From assembly GCA_964603985.1 (NCBI GenBank), contig CAZRXG010000007.1, forward strand, positions 1 to 64,000: DNA of 64,000 bases. The letters are read 5' to 3'. Under the pieces are notes generated by a model. The model was not told the DNA's origin and made no database searches. It worked only from the letters and a program-made list of their open reading frames with translations. A program made the position numbers and the translations under genes. The DNA comes from CAZRXG01 sp964603985. GTDB lineage: Bacteria; Chloroflexota; Anaerolineae; Aggregatilineales; UBA3940. Below, in pieces: positions 14,334-22,501 of the stretch (positions are counted from its first letter, which is position 1; every line of letters begins with the position of its first letter).

Positions 14334-16766
14334 TTACTCGTAGGCCAGCGACTCGCGTACGCTGATCTGCGTCGCGCGTTGGGCGGGCAGCAGGCTGGCA
14401 ACCGCCGCGACGGCCAGCGCCAGGATCAGCCAGGCGATCACGCCCTGGATGGAGAAGCTGAAGACCAGCGGTCGCCCCATGAAGGCCATTCCCACCGCCG
14501 TGCTGAAGCCCAGGCTGGCCGGAATGCTGAGAATGGCCCCTATCGCCCAACTGATCAGCCCGATCAGCAGGCCCTCGACCATCACGACGCTGCGCACCGA
14601 GCCGTTCGCCGCGCCGATGGAACGCATCACGCCGATCTCGCGCGTGCGCTCCAGCACGTTGAGGCTCATCGTGCCCGCCAGCCCCAACCCGCCGACGACG
14701 GCCAGCAGGAGCGCCATAAACAGCATGAAGATCACGATGAAGTTGAACTGCCTGATGTTCGCCCCGATGATGTCGTCACGCGTCAGGGACTGGCTCACGC
14801 CGATCCCGGCCCGTTTCAGGCGGTCCTCCAGATCGCTCGAGACGCCGTCCAGGTAGGTTTCCTGCACCAAGTCGGGGCCAGCGAACAGGCTGAGCAGCCC
14901 GGTCTGGGCTTCCTGGTGCGGCTGATCGGCACCGGCGAACAGCACGTATGACTGTCCCGGCACTTCCAGCAGGCGCGCCAGGTGGTCGAAGTCGGCGTAG
15001 GCGAAAGCCTCGCCCACCTCGCTGATGATGCCCACCACCCTGAAGGGGCGCTCTTTCTCGTCGAGCTTGAGCGTGATCTCGTCGCCCACTTTGATGTCCG
15101 GCTCATCACGTATAATGTCATGGCTGAGGACGATGGCGTTCTTGTCGTCGGGGAGCAGCCAGCGCCCATCCAGCAGCGTGGGTTCGACCAGCGGCGTGTC
15201 GACCGGCGGGCCGAAAACGGCAAACGTCGATCCCTCGCTGCCGTCGGGCCGGATGCGCTGCACCTCCACGTACATCCACCCTTCGACGGCGGTGATGCCC
15301 GGCACGCGCATCGCCTCGCGCTCAAGCCGCCGCACCTGGTAGGGGCCATCCAGGATAAACTCCAGGTCGAAGTTGAACAGCTTCATGATGCGGTCCATCT
15401 CGATCATCAGCGAGTCGCGCACGCTCACCACGCCGACAAACATCGCCCCCGCCAGCGAGAGCGTGATCAGTGTGAGGGCCAGTCGCCCCCTGCGCCGGAA
15501 GGTGTTGCGCAGCGAGAGCAGGGTGGGACGCGGGAGGCCGCGCACACGCGCCAGCAGCCGGTCGAGCAGTCCCTCTTTGCGCGTCAGCGTGATCCCGTAG
15601 TCGCTGACCGCCTCCTGCACCGTGTTTAGCATCGCCAGCACAATGGGCACCGCCGCAGCGACCAGCGGGACGATCAGCGCGATGATCACCTCGAGGATCA
15701 GGACGCGGGGCGACAGGTGGAAGTTCGTGATGTTGAGGTTCAGGAAGTTGGCGACGGCCATGGTGCTTACGTAAGCCAGCCCCACGCCCGCCGGGATGGC
15801 AACAACCAGCGACAGCAACCCGAAAGTCAGCACCATCACCACGTAGATGCCCGCCACCTGCCGCCCGGTTGCGCCGACGGCCTTCATCATCCCGATCTGG
15901 CGCTTCTGCTGCGCCAGGACGGCGGTGATGGTGTTGACAACCAGGAAGCCGCTCAGCACCAGCGAAGCGGAGCCGATCAGGCCCAGGATGGTGAATATGG
16001 CCTGGGTCGCGTCCGAGGCCCAGTGCTTGCCCGGCTCGACGACCTCGACGAAGACCACATAGTGACCGTCGCGGTCCAGCCGCTCCTTGACCTCGGCTGC
16101 CACCTCCTCGATCTCCTCAAGCTCGTTATACTCAGGCTCGGTGATGATGGTCAGCTCGCTGCACATGCCCGGATGGCCGAGCCACTCCAGCGTCTCCATC
16201 GAGACGTAGCCGGTCAGCCAGGGGAACAGGTTGGCCGGGATCGAGTTGAAGTCGTGAACCGTTCCGGCAAACTCGATCTCGTGCTGGTCGCCGTTGGCCA
16301 GCTCGATCAGCAGCGTGTCACCGACCTCTACATCCAGCAGCGACAGCGAGGTCCGCTCCAGCACAACCTGGCGTCTTCTGGGCGGCCACGCGCCCTCTTC
16401 GGGCGTGATGCGGTTGATGCGCAGCCGGTCGTAATCCTGCACCGCTACCAGGTCGAGGTTGAACCACTTGTCCCCCTTGGCCTTCACTTTGACGCCGTAG
16501 ATGGCGCGCCCCTCCGCGTCGGCGACCTGGCGCATGCCCTTCACCGCGTTAACCAGGTCGTCTTCGAAGTAGGTGAGCGTCATGTTGATGTTGGCCGGGT
16601 TGATAGACTCGTAACCGGCCCGCATGTCGGCCATCAGCACTTCCTGGCCGATGAAGTTGCCGCCAAAGGCGAAAACGCCGACCGCAATCGCCAGCACAAC
16701 CAGTATGGTGCGCGCTTTATTCCCCCACAGGTCGCGCAGTACTTTTCTCCAACGTGGGCTGAGCAT
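14334..16766 (-). CDS. FtsX-like ABC transporter permease, two FtsX domains
   Basis: 810 aa. The N-terminal membrane helix follows WRKVLRDLWGNKARTILVVL, and a long extracytoplasmic region comes next. The first FtsX domain (about residues 260-390) contains LVLSGFLVVNTITAVLAQQK and RQIGMMKAVGATGRQV. A linker with helix and second extracytoplasmic region follows, and a C-terminal FtsX domain (about 690-805) contains NVLERTREIGVMRSIGAANG and ends in QISVRESLAYE. This is the LolC/MacB-like type used for lipoprotein, peptide or lipid export. The ATPase gene is just upstream on the same strand, separated by 134 bp. A paralog with no ATPase gene beside it is at 57893-60289. AGGGAC lies 6 nt ahead of the ATG. 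Confidence 0.93.
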   Translation of the reverse strand: MLSPRWRKVLRDLWGNKARTILVVLAIAVGVFAFGGNFIGQEVLMADMRAGYESINPANINMTLTYFEDDLVNAVKGMRQVADAEGRAIYGVKVKAKGDKWFNLDLVAVQDYDRLRINRITPEEGAWPPRRRQVVLERTSLSLLDVEVGDTLLIELANGDQHEIEFAGTVHDFNSIPANLFPWLTGYVSMETLEWLGHPGMCSELTIITEPEYNELEEIEEVAAEVKERLDRDGHYVVFVEVVEPGKHWASDATQAIFTILGLIGSASLVLSGFLVVNTITAVLAQQKRQIGMMKAVGATGRQVAGIYVVMVLTFGLLSLVVAIPAGVGLAYVSTMAVANFLNLNITNFHLSPRVLILEVIIALIVPLVAAAVPIVLAMLNTVQEAVSDYGITLTRKEGLLDRLLARVRGLPRPTLLSLRNTFRRRGRLALTLITLSLAGAMFVGVVSVRDSLMIEMDRIMKLFNFDLEFILDGPYQVRRLEREAMRVPGITAVEGWMYVEVQRIRPDGSEGSTFAVFGPPVDTPLVEPTLLDGRWLLPDDKNAIVLSHDIIRDEPDIKVGDEITLKLDEKERPFRVVGIISEVGEAFAYADFDHLARLLEVPGQSYVLFAGADQPHQEAQTGLLSLFAGPDLVQETYLDGVSSDLEDRLKRAGIGVSQSLTRDDIIGANIRQFNFIVIFMLFMALLLAVVGGLGLAGTMSLNVLERTREIGVMRSIGAANGSVRSVVMVEGLLIGLISWAIGAILSIPASLGFSTAVGMAFMGRPLVFSFSIQGVIAWLILALAVAAVASLLPAQRATQISVRESLAYE

Positions 16767-16900
16767 TAAATGTCCCTGTCGTCATAAAGGGCCTCCTCCG
16801 CGCTCACACGACGCGGCCGTCGGCCCCACTGAGCCGGGAATGACCTTCCCGGCAACTCTTCACACACATGCGACCCGGCAGGTCGCCCGTGCGCCCGATG

Positions 16901-18061
16901 TTACTTGATCCCGTTCTCTTTTTTGACCTTATCCTGCGTCCGGCGGCGCTTGTCCATCTCGCGACCGATTTCCAGGCGGGTTACCTCCGACTCGCCGATC
17001 AGCTCGTGGAAGGTCTGGCGATCCAGCGTGATCACCTCGGTCTCGCCCGTGCGCGCCGACCGGACGGTCGCGGTGCGGCCACCGCCGCCCACGATAGCCA
17101 TCTCACCAAAATACTGGCCCGGCCCCAGCGACTCGACGAACGTCTCGTGCCCGTCGGGCTGGCGCAGGTAGATGTTCACCTCGCCCTTGGTGACGACGTA
17201 GAAGCTGTCCGGTTCGGCGTCCTGCAAGATGATCGGCTCGCCCGGCGCGTAGGTGTTGGTCTCAAGCCGACGCGTGGCCCGCAGCAACTGGTCCTGGCTC
17301 AGCGTGGGCAGTGCCCGCGCCAGATATTCGTTGACGATCTCGCCGTCGGCCAGAAGCAGCGTCCGCGAGGCGCGCTGTGCCTGGTCGTCGTCGTGCGTCA
17401 CGATCAGGAAGGTCTTGCCCTGCTCGACCAGGCCCTCGAACAGCTCGAAGACCACCTCCGAGGTGCGCGAGTCGAGGTTGCCGGTCGGCTCGTCGGCGAC
17501 GACGATAGGCGGGTCGTTGGCCAGCGCGCGCGCGATGGCAACACGCTGCTGCTGTCCGCCGGAGACCGCCGTCGGCAGCTTGTGGGCGTGCTCGGCGACG
17601 CCGACCAGATCCAGCAGGTGCATGGCTCGCTCGCGGCGCTCTCGCGGCGTGTACATGTGGCAGAAGTCCATGGGGAGCATCACGTTCTCAATCACCGTCA
17701 GCGTCGGTAGAAGCTGGAAGAACTGGAACACGATCCCCAGGTTGCGTCCCCGCCACTGTGCCATCGGCCCTTCGTTGAGCGTGTGAACGGCCGTTTCCCC
17801 GACAAAGACCTCGCCTTCGCTCGGACGGTCGATGCCGGTGATCATGTTGATCAGCGTGGACTTGCCGCAGCCCGACTTGCCGATGACCGCCACAAACTCA
17901 CCCTTGTCAATCGTCAGGTTGATGTCCTTCAAGGCGGGGAAGTCACCGGCGGGTGTATGGTAGGTTTTATGCAGGTTGCGCAGGTCGATCAGGTGCCCGT
18001 TCCCATTGCCGCCACGGGAAGCCTTGTTGGCTTTCTTTCCTTTGGCTTTTGATCTTGACAT
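16901..18061 (-). CDS. ABC transporter ATPase fused to a cyclic-nucleotide-binding domain
   Basis: 386 aa, about 150 longer than a typical LolD/MacB ATPase. Residues 24-250 are the ATPase: Walker A GKSGCGKST (61-69), signature VSGGQQQRVAIARA (from 166), Walker B IVVADEP with Glu191, and the H-loop VTHD with His223. Residues 258-365 are a cNMP-binding domain: IILQDAEPDSFYVVTKGEV, then PGQYFGEMAIVGGGGRTATV, which matches the phosphate-binding cassette with Arg329. A basic tail ends the protein. The fusion suggests that export by the neighbouring permease is gated by a cyclic nucleotide or similar ligand. GAGG precedes the ATG. Confidence 0.93.
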   Translation of the reverse strand: MSRSKAKGKKANKASRGGNGNGHLIDLRNLHKTYHTPAGDFPALKDINLTIDKGEFVAVIGKSGCGKSTLINMITGIDRPSEGEVFVGETAVHTLNEGPMAQWRGRNLGIVFQFFQLLPTLTVIENVMLPMDFCHMYTPRERRERAMHLLDLVGVAEHAHKLPTAVSGGQQQRVAIARALANDPPIVVADEPTGNLDSRTSEVVFELFEGLVEQGKTFLIVTHDDDQAQRASRTLLLADGEIVNEYLARALPTLSQDQLLRATRRLETNTYAPGEPIILQDAEPDSFYVVTKGEVNIYLRQPDGHETFVESLGPGQYFGEMAIVGGGGRTATVRSARTGETEVITLDRQTFHELIGESEVTRLEIGREMDKRRRTQDKVKKENGIK

Positions 18062-18392
18062 AATACAGCTACCTCCTCAGCACCCTATACGTGTTTCTGT
18101 GCTGTCGGGTTTCCAAAACGTGGCCTCGCCCTGTCTCTCCGGTTCTGGCCCTTTGCCGGTCGGGGCGTATTTTGCCACGCGCGCGGCGTGACGTGCCCCC
18201 GGCCTGGGACAGGACACGACACCGGATTATACTTTGTAAGCCGTGGAAAGTCACCCACAATTATTGGGGGGCATTCCCCCACATTCCGCGCCCGATGGTG
18301 CCGGGGGAACGGTGGCTTCCGGCGGCAGAGAGAGCTATCATGGGGGGCGTGACGACCTGCGCCGATCAGCCGAGCAGAGAAGTGAGGTGGCG
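18062..18392. other. Divergent intergenic region
   Basis: 331 bp between the leftward ATPase gene and a rightward small gene. No coding pattern is seen. TATACT at 18228-18233 is a possible -10 for the rightward gene; no good -35 was found for either direction. Confidence 0.4.
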
Positions 18393-18713
18393 ATGGACTG
18401 GGAAGAAAAGATCAAGGAACTAAAAAAAATGGCGGAAGAGCTGGATTACTGGGCGTCGAAGTCCGAGGGGCGGCAGCGGCTGGTGTTGGGCCGCATGGCG
18501 GACGAACTGCGGCAGTTTGTGGGGCAGGTCCAGGAGCTGCTGGATAACCCCGACGGCATACAGAAAGCGGCGGGTGGGCCGATCCCCGACTGGCTTGCTT
18601 CTGCCGAGAGCGTCGTCGATGAGTACGATGAGGACGCTGGCGAAGGTGACGCCGGCGAGTACGTCGAAGAGGCGTACTGGGAGGACGAGGGCGGCGAGGG
18701 GTACGAGGAATAG
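18393..18713 (+). CDS. Small acidic helical protein
   Basis: 106 aa from ATG 18393, with GTGAGG 5 nt before it. The first half is strongly helical with coiled-coil character (WEEKIKELKKMAEELDYWAS, then RMADELRQFVGQVQELLDN). The second half is very acidic and Tyr/Glu-rich (EYDEDAGEGDAGEYVEEAYW) and is probably disordered. No family was recognised. It is flanked by the leftward ABC ATPase gene behind it and a convergent DUF364-type gene ahead, so it is a single-gene unit. Confidence 0.65.
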   Translation: MDWEEKIKELKKMAEELDYWASKSEGRQRLVLGRMADELRQFVGQVQELLDNPDGIQKAAGGPIPDWLASAESVVDEYDEDAGEGDAGEYVEEAYWEDEGGEGYEE

Positions 18714-18793
18714 GGTCGATTTGACGGGTACGTGACGTAAAAGAAGGGCGACCGGCTGGTCACCCCGCTGCGGTGAGTGCGCATGCCGACACC

Positions 18794-19540
18794 TCACCGG
18801 GTGAGGTGGCTCATGGTGACCAGGCGGACCCCGACCTTGTGCACCTGGCGAAAGCACGCGGCCTGTCCGATCATGCGCAGCACCGGCTCAATCGCCGTGA
18901 CGAACGAGCCGGACAGCAGATCAACGCCGTAGTCGAACAGCAGAGGGCTGAGCGGCGTGCTCGGCCCCAGGACGAGGACCAGTGATCCGGGCGGGCACAG
19001 CCCAAGCAGACGCTCGAAGGTGCGGTTGAGCAGCGTCATGGCAGTGATGGCGATCACCTCCGCCTGGGGGAAGATCTCCGGGGCGGCGTCGGCGGGCAGG
19101 TCGCCGGGATGGGGGTCGAGCTCGAGGACGTGCAGCCGACCGACGGACTCCCTGAGTTGGGGCACAAAGGGGAAGTGGCCGACCAGAGCGACGGTCTTGC
19201 CTGCGCCGTGTTCGGCGATCACGTCACCGGCGTTGGCATCTACCCAGGCTTCGGGGTGGGGGGGCAGCAGTGCGTTGAGGGCCGCCAGACCAACGCTGCG
19301 CATGGTAGGGCGGTCGGAGAGGATGTAGTTGGCCAGTTCGCGGCCTGAGAGCGCCTCCAGCCCGCCCGCGCGGGGAATGTCAGGCACGCCGTGCTCGTGC
19401 TCGGCGAATAGCGTCGTGGAGAGGCCACAGCGCCGTTGGCCGTCCACCTCGGCGACGACGGCCGTCCAGTGCAGGCCGACGCGCACCTCGGTGACCTCGC
19501 CGTCGGGCGCGGTTGACAGCAGATCGTGAAGAATTCCCAC
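18794..19540 (-). CDS. DUF4213/DUF364 putative heavy-metal-chelating protein
   Basis: 248 aa from a GTG at 19540, preceded by GGGAGG. The N-terminal part (DUF4213-like) has VRVGLHWTAVVAE and GLSTTLFAEHEHG. The C-terminal part (DUF364) is Rossmann-like: GKTVALVGHFPFVPQLRE, LHVLELDPHPGDLPAD, the A-I-T-A-M-T-L-L-N-R-T segment, and LVLVLGPSTPLSPLLFDYG. The family is described as a putative heavy-metal chelator, sometimes near molybdenum or other cofactor genes. A MoaD-like remnant lies 75 bp upstream, which is a loose link to molybdenum cofactor metabolism. Confidence 0.88.
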   Translation of the reverse strand: MGILHDLLSTAPDGEVTEVRVGLHWTAVVAEVDGQRRCGLSTTLFAEHEHGVPDIPRAGGLEALSGRELANYILSDRPTMRSVGLAALNALLPPHPEAWVDANAGDVIAEHGAGKTVALVGHFPFVPQLRESVGRLHVLELDPHPGDLPADAAPEIFPQAEVIAITAMTLLNRTFERLLGLCPPGSLVLVLGPSTPLSPLLFDYGVDLLSGSFVTAIEPVLRMIGQAACFRQVHKVGVRLVTMSHLTR

Positions 19541-19615
19541 TCAGTACCTCCCGGCTAAGGGCCACAATTCAGCCCATCCCCAAAAGCATACCACCATTTT
19601 GGGCCGAACGGCAGG

Positions 19616-19711
19616 TCAACCACCGGTAATCGGGGGGAAGATGCTGATCTCCGCATCGGAAGCGAGCGGGATGTCCAGCCCCTCGCCGAGGAGGATGCGG
19701 ACTCCCATCAT
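19616..19711 (-). pseudogene. MoaD/ThiS-like C-terminal stub
   Basis: A 31-codon frame from ATG 19711, preceded by GGTGAGG, ends in DAEISIFPPITGG followed by a stop. The end IFPPxxGG is the diagnostic C-terminus of MoaD-type ubiquitin-like sulfur carriers, whose terminal Gly-Gly is activated by MoeB. The preceding GVRILLGEGLDIPLASD fits the strand just before it. A complete MoaD has about 80 residues, so the N-terminal half is missing; that position is now occupied by the end of the SDR gene. Either a deletion joined the SDR gene to the tail of a moaD gene, or this very short peptide is expressed. Confidence 0.6.
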
Positions 19712-19725
19712 CGCCTCACCGGGTG

Positions 19726-20430
19726 TCAGACGCGACCGTAGACCGGGATGGCTGCCCCGTGAATGGCGCGCGCCGCGTCGGAGGCGAGGAAGACGATCAC
19801 GTCGGCCAGTGCTTCGGGGGCGACCCACTTGGCGTAGTCGGCTTTGGGCATGGCCTCGCGGTTGGGCGGCGTGTCGATGATGCTGGGCAGGACGCAGTTG
19901 ACGTTGATCCCGCCGTTCTTCAGCTCGTCGGACATGGCCTCGGTGAGGCGGATCACGGCGCTCTTTGAGGCGCTGTAGGCGGCCACACCGGTGCGGCCTT
20001 CAAGGCCCGTTTTGGCCGCCACGCTGACGACCTTGCCAGCACCCGCCTCGATCATGTGCGGGACGACGGCGCGCGAGACGAGAAAGACCGAGCGCGCGTT
20101 GAGGTTCATCAGGAAATCCCAGGTCTCAAGCTCGGTCTCGTGGACGGGCTGGCCGCCGCGCCACGTGCCGACGATGTTGACCAGCACGTCGATGCGGCCC
20201 CAACGCTCGATGACGGCCTCGACCAGCCGCTCGACGGCGGCGGGGTCGGTCACGTCGATGCCGCCGACCAGCAGGGCGTCGTCGAGGTCGGCGAAGGACT
20301 CGCGCAGCCCCTCGGCGCGGTAGTCGGTCAGGGCGAGGTGCGCTCCGCGCCCGGCAAAGGCACGCGTGACGGCGCGGCCTAAAGACCCGTCCGCGCCGGT
20401 GATGAGGACGACTTTACCTTCAACGTTCAT
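19726..20430 (-). CDS. Short-chain dehydrogenase/reductase
   Basis: 234 aa. It has a Rossmann fold with the nucleotide motif VLITGADGSLGRAV (T-G-x3-G-x-G type) near residue 9 and the catalytic Tyr-x-x-x-Lys in YSASK near residue 152. The usual NNAG segment is altered to NIVGTW. The residue before the active Tyr region is VVSVAAKTG, so the usual catalytic Ser is replaced by Ala or Lys neighbours, which may reduce activity or shift substrate. LTDY after beta2 suggests NAD rather than NADP. AGGGGGAGCC precedes the ATG. Its 3' end abuts the MoaD remnant, and the pterin dehydratase gene lies 13 bp upstream, so the two are probably co-transcribed. Confidence 0.92.
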   Translation of the reverse strand: MNVEGKVVLITGADGSLGRAVTRAFAGRGAHLALTDYRAEGLRESFADLDDALLVGGIDVTDPAAVERLVEAVIERWGRIDVLVNIVGTWRGGQPVHETELETWDFLMNLNARSVFLVSRAVVPHMIEAGAGKVVSVAAKTGLEGRTGVAAYSASKSAVIRLTEAMSDELKNGGINVNCVLPSIIDTPPNREAMPKADYAKWVAPEALADVIVFLASDAARAIHGAAIPVYGRV

Positions 20431-20443
20431 CTGGCTCCCCCTC

Positions 20444-20740
20444 TCAGGCTGCGCGCGTGGGCAGGGCGTCGATCTGCTCGACCAGGCGGAAGTCGCGGTC
20501 GGTGATGCCCTGCACGTCGTGGGACATCAGGCTGACGCGCACGTTCTTGTAGCCGTGCACGAGGATGTCGGGATGATGATCGGCGGCCTCGGCGAGGTGG
20601 CCGACGGCGTTGGCGAACAGCATCGCCTGGCCGAAGTTCTTGAACACAAACTCGGCGTGAAGCTGGCCGTCGTCGCCCAGGCTCCAGCCGGGGTGGTCGG
20701 CGAGCCTTTTTCGTATGTTGGCTTCGTTGTAGGTGGTCAT
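20444..20740 (-). CDS. 4a-hydroxytetrahydrobiopterin dehydratase (PCD/DCoH)
   Basis: 98 aa from ATG 20740, preceded by GGAGGAG; an in-frame GTG six codons upstream has no RBS. The family signature is complete: PGWSL, FVFKNFGQAMLFANAVGHLA, EAADHHPDILVHGYKNVRVS with the catalytic His pair, and HDVQGITDRDF. The enzyme dehydrates the 4a-carbinolamine form of pterins produced by aromatic amino acid hydroxylases. In bacteria without such hydroxylases it is often linked to cofactor metabolism. No hydroxylase gene is seen in the window. Confidence 0.95.
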   Translation of the reverse strand: MTTYNEANIRKRLADHPGWSLGDDGQLHAEFVFKNFGQAMLFANAVGHLAEAADHHPDILVHGYKNVRVSLMSHDVQGITDRDFRLVEQIDALPTRAA

Positions 20741-20850
20741 AGGCTCCTCCGTTGGCACGTAACGATTCTACAAGGGAGTATAGCGTGTCGGGGGTAGTGG
20801 ATTCTAACCCCGTCTCCCACCCCTCCCTCGCCAGCCGGGTCTGGCTACTG

Positions 20851-20856
20851 TACAAT
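20851..20856 (+). promoter_or_regulatory. -10 box of a possibly leaderless transcript
   Basis: TACAAT is followed after exactly 6 nt by the ATG at 20863. There is no RBS between them. The same TACAAT-N6-ATG arrangement occurs in front of the DUF309 gene on the minus strand (start 11558). Confidence 0.55.
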
Positions 20857-20862
20857 GTCGAC

Positions 20863-21690
20863 ATGGAACGCCCTGATCCGCCACCCCGCTGCACAATCCG
20901 CGCGAACCCGCTGTTTAAGCGCCTGACACGCCGTGACACGTTTCCTGCGCCGGGCGTGACCGCGCCGCTGGCCCTGACGACGGCGGCGGCGAGTCTGGCG
21001 CTGCCGGTGCTGGCCTTTCTGCGTGGGGACTTCGGCCTGGCGGTCGTCGCGGCGGACGTGGCTCAGGTGATGATGTCGCTGCTCGCGCCGGTGGCTGCCG
21101 CGCTGGCGGCGATCCTCACCGCGCGCGAGGCCCAAAGTGGGGCTTACCAGCTTCTGCGCCTGACCGACCTGCCCGCCGGGGAGCGGGTGCGGGGGTACGT
21201 CTTCGCGGCGCTGCACCGGCTGCGGCTGCCGCTCGCACTCGCGCTCGGCCTGACGCCCGGCCTGGTGATCGGAAAATTGATCGCCAGTCTCTCCGACCCC
21301 GGCATGGCGCGCCGCCTGATCCTGGGCACCTGCACCGCCCCCATCTGCGAGCTGGCCGCCGGGAACTGGGCGCGTGTCGATCCGGTTGGGCCGACGCTGG
21401 CCGTCGTCGCCCTGGGGTTGGGTTTGTGGGGGTTGAGTTTGCCGGGTGCGGCGCTGGGCGTCGGGCTGGCGCTGTGGTGGCGGCAGGGCATCCCGGCGGC
21501 AATCGCGGCCTCGTTGGGCGCGGCGCTCGGCGCGGCGCTGATCTGGTTGGGTGCGGCGGTGGTCGACGTGCAGTTGACCGACCTGAGCGTCTTCTGGCTA
21601 CCGGCGCGGCGGCTGATCATCCCCGCGATGGCGCTGGCTCCCTACCTGCTCGCCCTGGTCGTGATGCGCCTGGCTCGCCGCTGGACGTGA
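20863..21690 (+). CDS. Six-helix membrane protein, divergent first member of the array
   Basis: 275 aa from ATG 20863. This is the most divergent of nine consecutive paralogs. The shared pattern is LFKRLTRRDTFPAPGV (the others have RLTRHSRWPSLRT), TAREAQSGAYQLLRLTDLPA before helix 3, then ERVRGYVFAALHRLRLPLAL. The sequence between helices 2 and 3 (R/D-A/V-x-S-G/E-x-x-L-x-x-L-P-x-x-E-x-V-x-G-Y) resembles the cytoplasmic coupling stretch of ABC-2-type permeases, where an E-R-x-x-G-T-x-E-x-L-x-x-x-P pattern is common. This link is inference. It may be leaderless, and no ATPase gene lies nearby. Confidence 0.8.
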   Translation: MERPDPPPRCTIRANPLFKRLTRRDTFPAPGVTAPLALTTAAASLALPVLAFLRGDFGLAVVAADVAQVMMSLLAPVAAALAAILTAREAQSGAYQLLRLTDLPAGERVRGYVFAALHRLRLPLALALGLTPGLVIGKLIASLSDPGMARRLILGTCTAPICELAAGNWARVDPVGPTLAVVALGLGLWGLSLPGAALGVGLALWWRQGIPAAIAASLGAALGAALIWLGAAVVDVQLTDLSVFWLPARRLIIPAMALAPYLLALVVMRLARRWT

Positions 21691-21727
21691 GCGCCTTTTT
21701 GCTGCCCGTGAGAGAGGAGAGGGCCGC

Positions 21728-22477
21728 GTGAACCGCTTCCTGCACTCCCAGATAGCAGGCATTCAGGATAACGCCGTCTTCGTTCGCCTGACACGCCACA
21801 GCCGTTGGCCCTCGCTGCGCACGACCGTGTGGCTGTTCGTCGCCGCGCTCCTGTTGGGAGTGGCGGGCGCTGCGGCGCTGCTGTTCGTCGACCCGACAAC
21901 CGGCACCGCTCTCGAACAACTGGTTGGCAGAATGATCGCCCTGAGCGGATCGGCGGTCGCCCTTCTTGGCCTGCCGGTCGGCGCGCTGATAACCGTCATC
22001 ACGACCGCCACCGACGTACACGGCGAGGCTTACCAGTTGGTGCGGGCGAGTCTCCTTTCCAAGAAGGAGATCGTGTCGGGCTACATTTTTGCTGCACTGT
22101 ACCGGCTGCGGCTGCTGTGGGTGCTGGCGTTCGGATTGCTCGCGCTGCCCACGGTGGTTGCCACAACTACTTATTGGCTGCGAGAAAGGCCCATCTTTGT
22201 GGCAGTTGCCGCACTTGCCTTTTGGGTCAACGGCATGGTGGCGGGCCTCTCCGCGAACTGGCTGGCGGTGTGCATCGCCGTGCGGCAGGCGATGTGCAGA
22301 GAACATATAGAAATCGCGATCATCACCACACTGGCGTTGTTGAGTGTGGTGGGGCCGTTGATGTCCCTGGCAGCAGTGACGTTCGTGTGCGGGTCGCCTT
22401 ACTTCTTCGTCCTCATAGGCCACATAATCCCCAGACTGACCTACACGATACGCGAAAAAGCCGAAAGCTGCATCTGA
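21728..22477 (+). CDS. Array membrane protein 2
   Basis: 249 aa, GTG start after GAGAGGAGAG. Six predicted helices. The N-terminal region VFVRLTRHSRWPSLRTTVWL is the family type. The cytoplasmic motif is TDVHGEAYQLVRASLLSKKE then IVSGYIFAALYRLRLLWVLA. The second conserved inside loop is NWLAVCIAVRQAM, and the tail is IREKAESCI. The region after helix 1 (DPTTGTALEQLVGR) and the loop after helix 3 (YWLRERPIFV) are unlike those of most other copies. Its C-terminal part (HIIPRLTYTIREKAE) resembles that of copy 6. Confidence 0.85.
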   Translation: MNRFLHSQIAGIQDNAVFVRLTRHSRWPSLRTTVWLFVAALLLGVAGAAALLFVDPTTGTALEQLVGRMIALSGSAVALLGLPVGALITVITTATDVHGEAYQLVRASLLSKKEIVSGYIFAALYRLRLLWVLAFGLLALPTVVATTTYWLRERPIFVAVAALAFWVNGMVAGLSANWLAVCIAVRQAMCREHIEIAIITTLALLSVVGPLMSLAAVTFVCGSPYFFVLIGHIIPRLTYTIREKAESCI

Positions 22478-22501
22478 TCCGGTTAACCCGGAGCACGCAT
22501 C

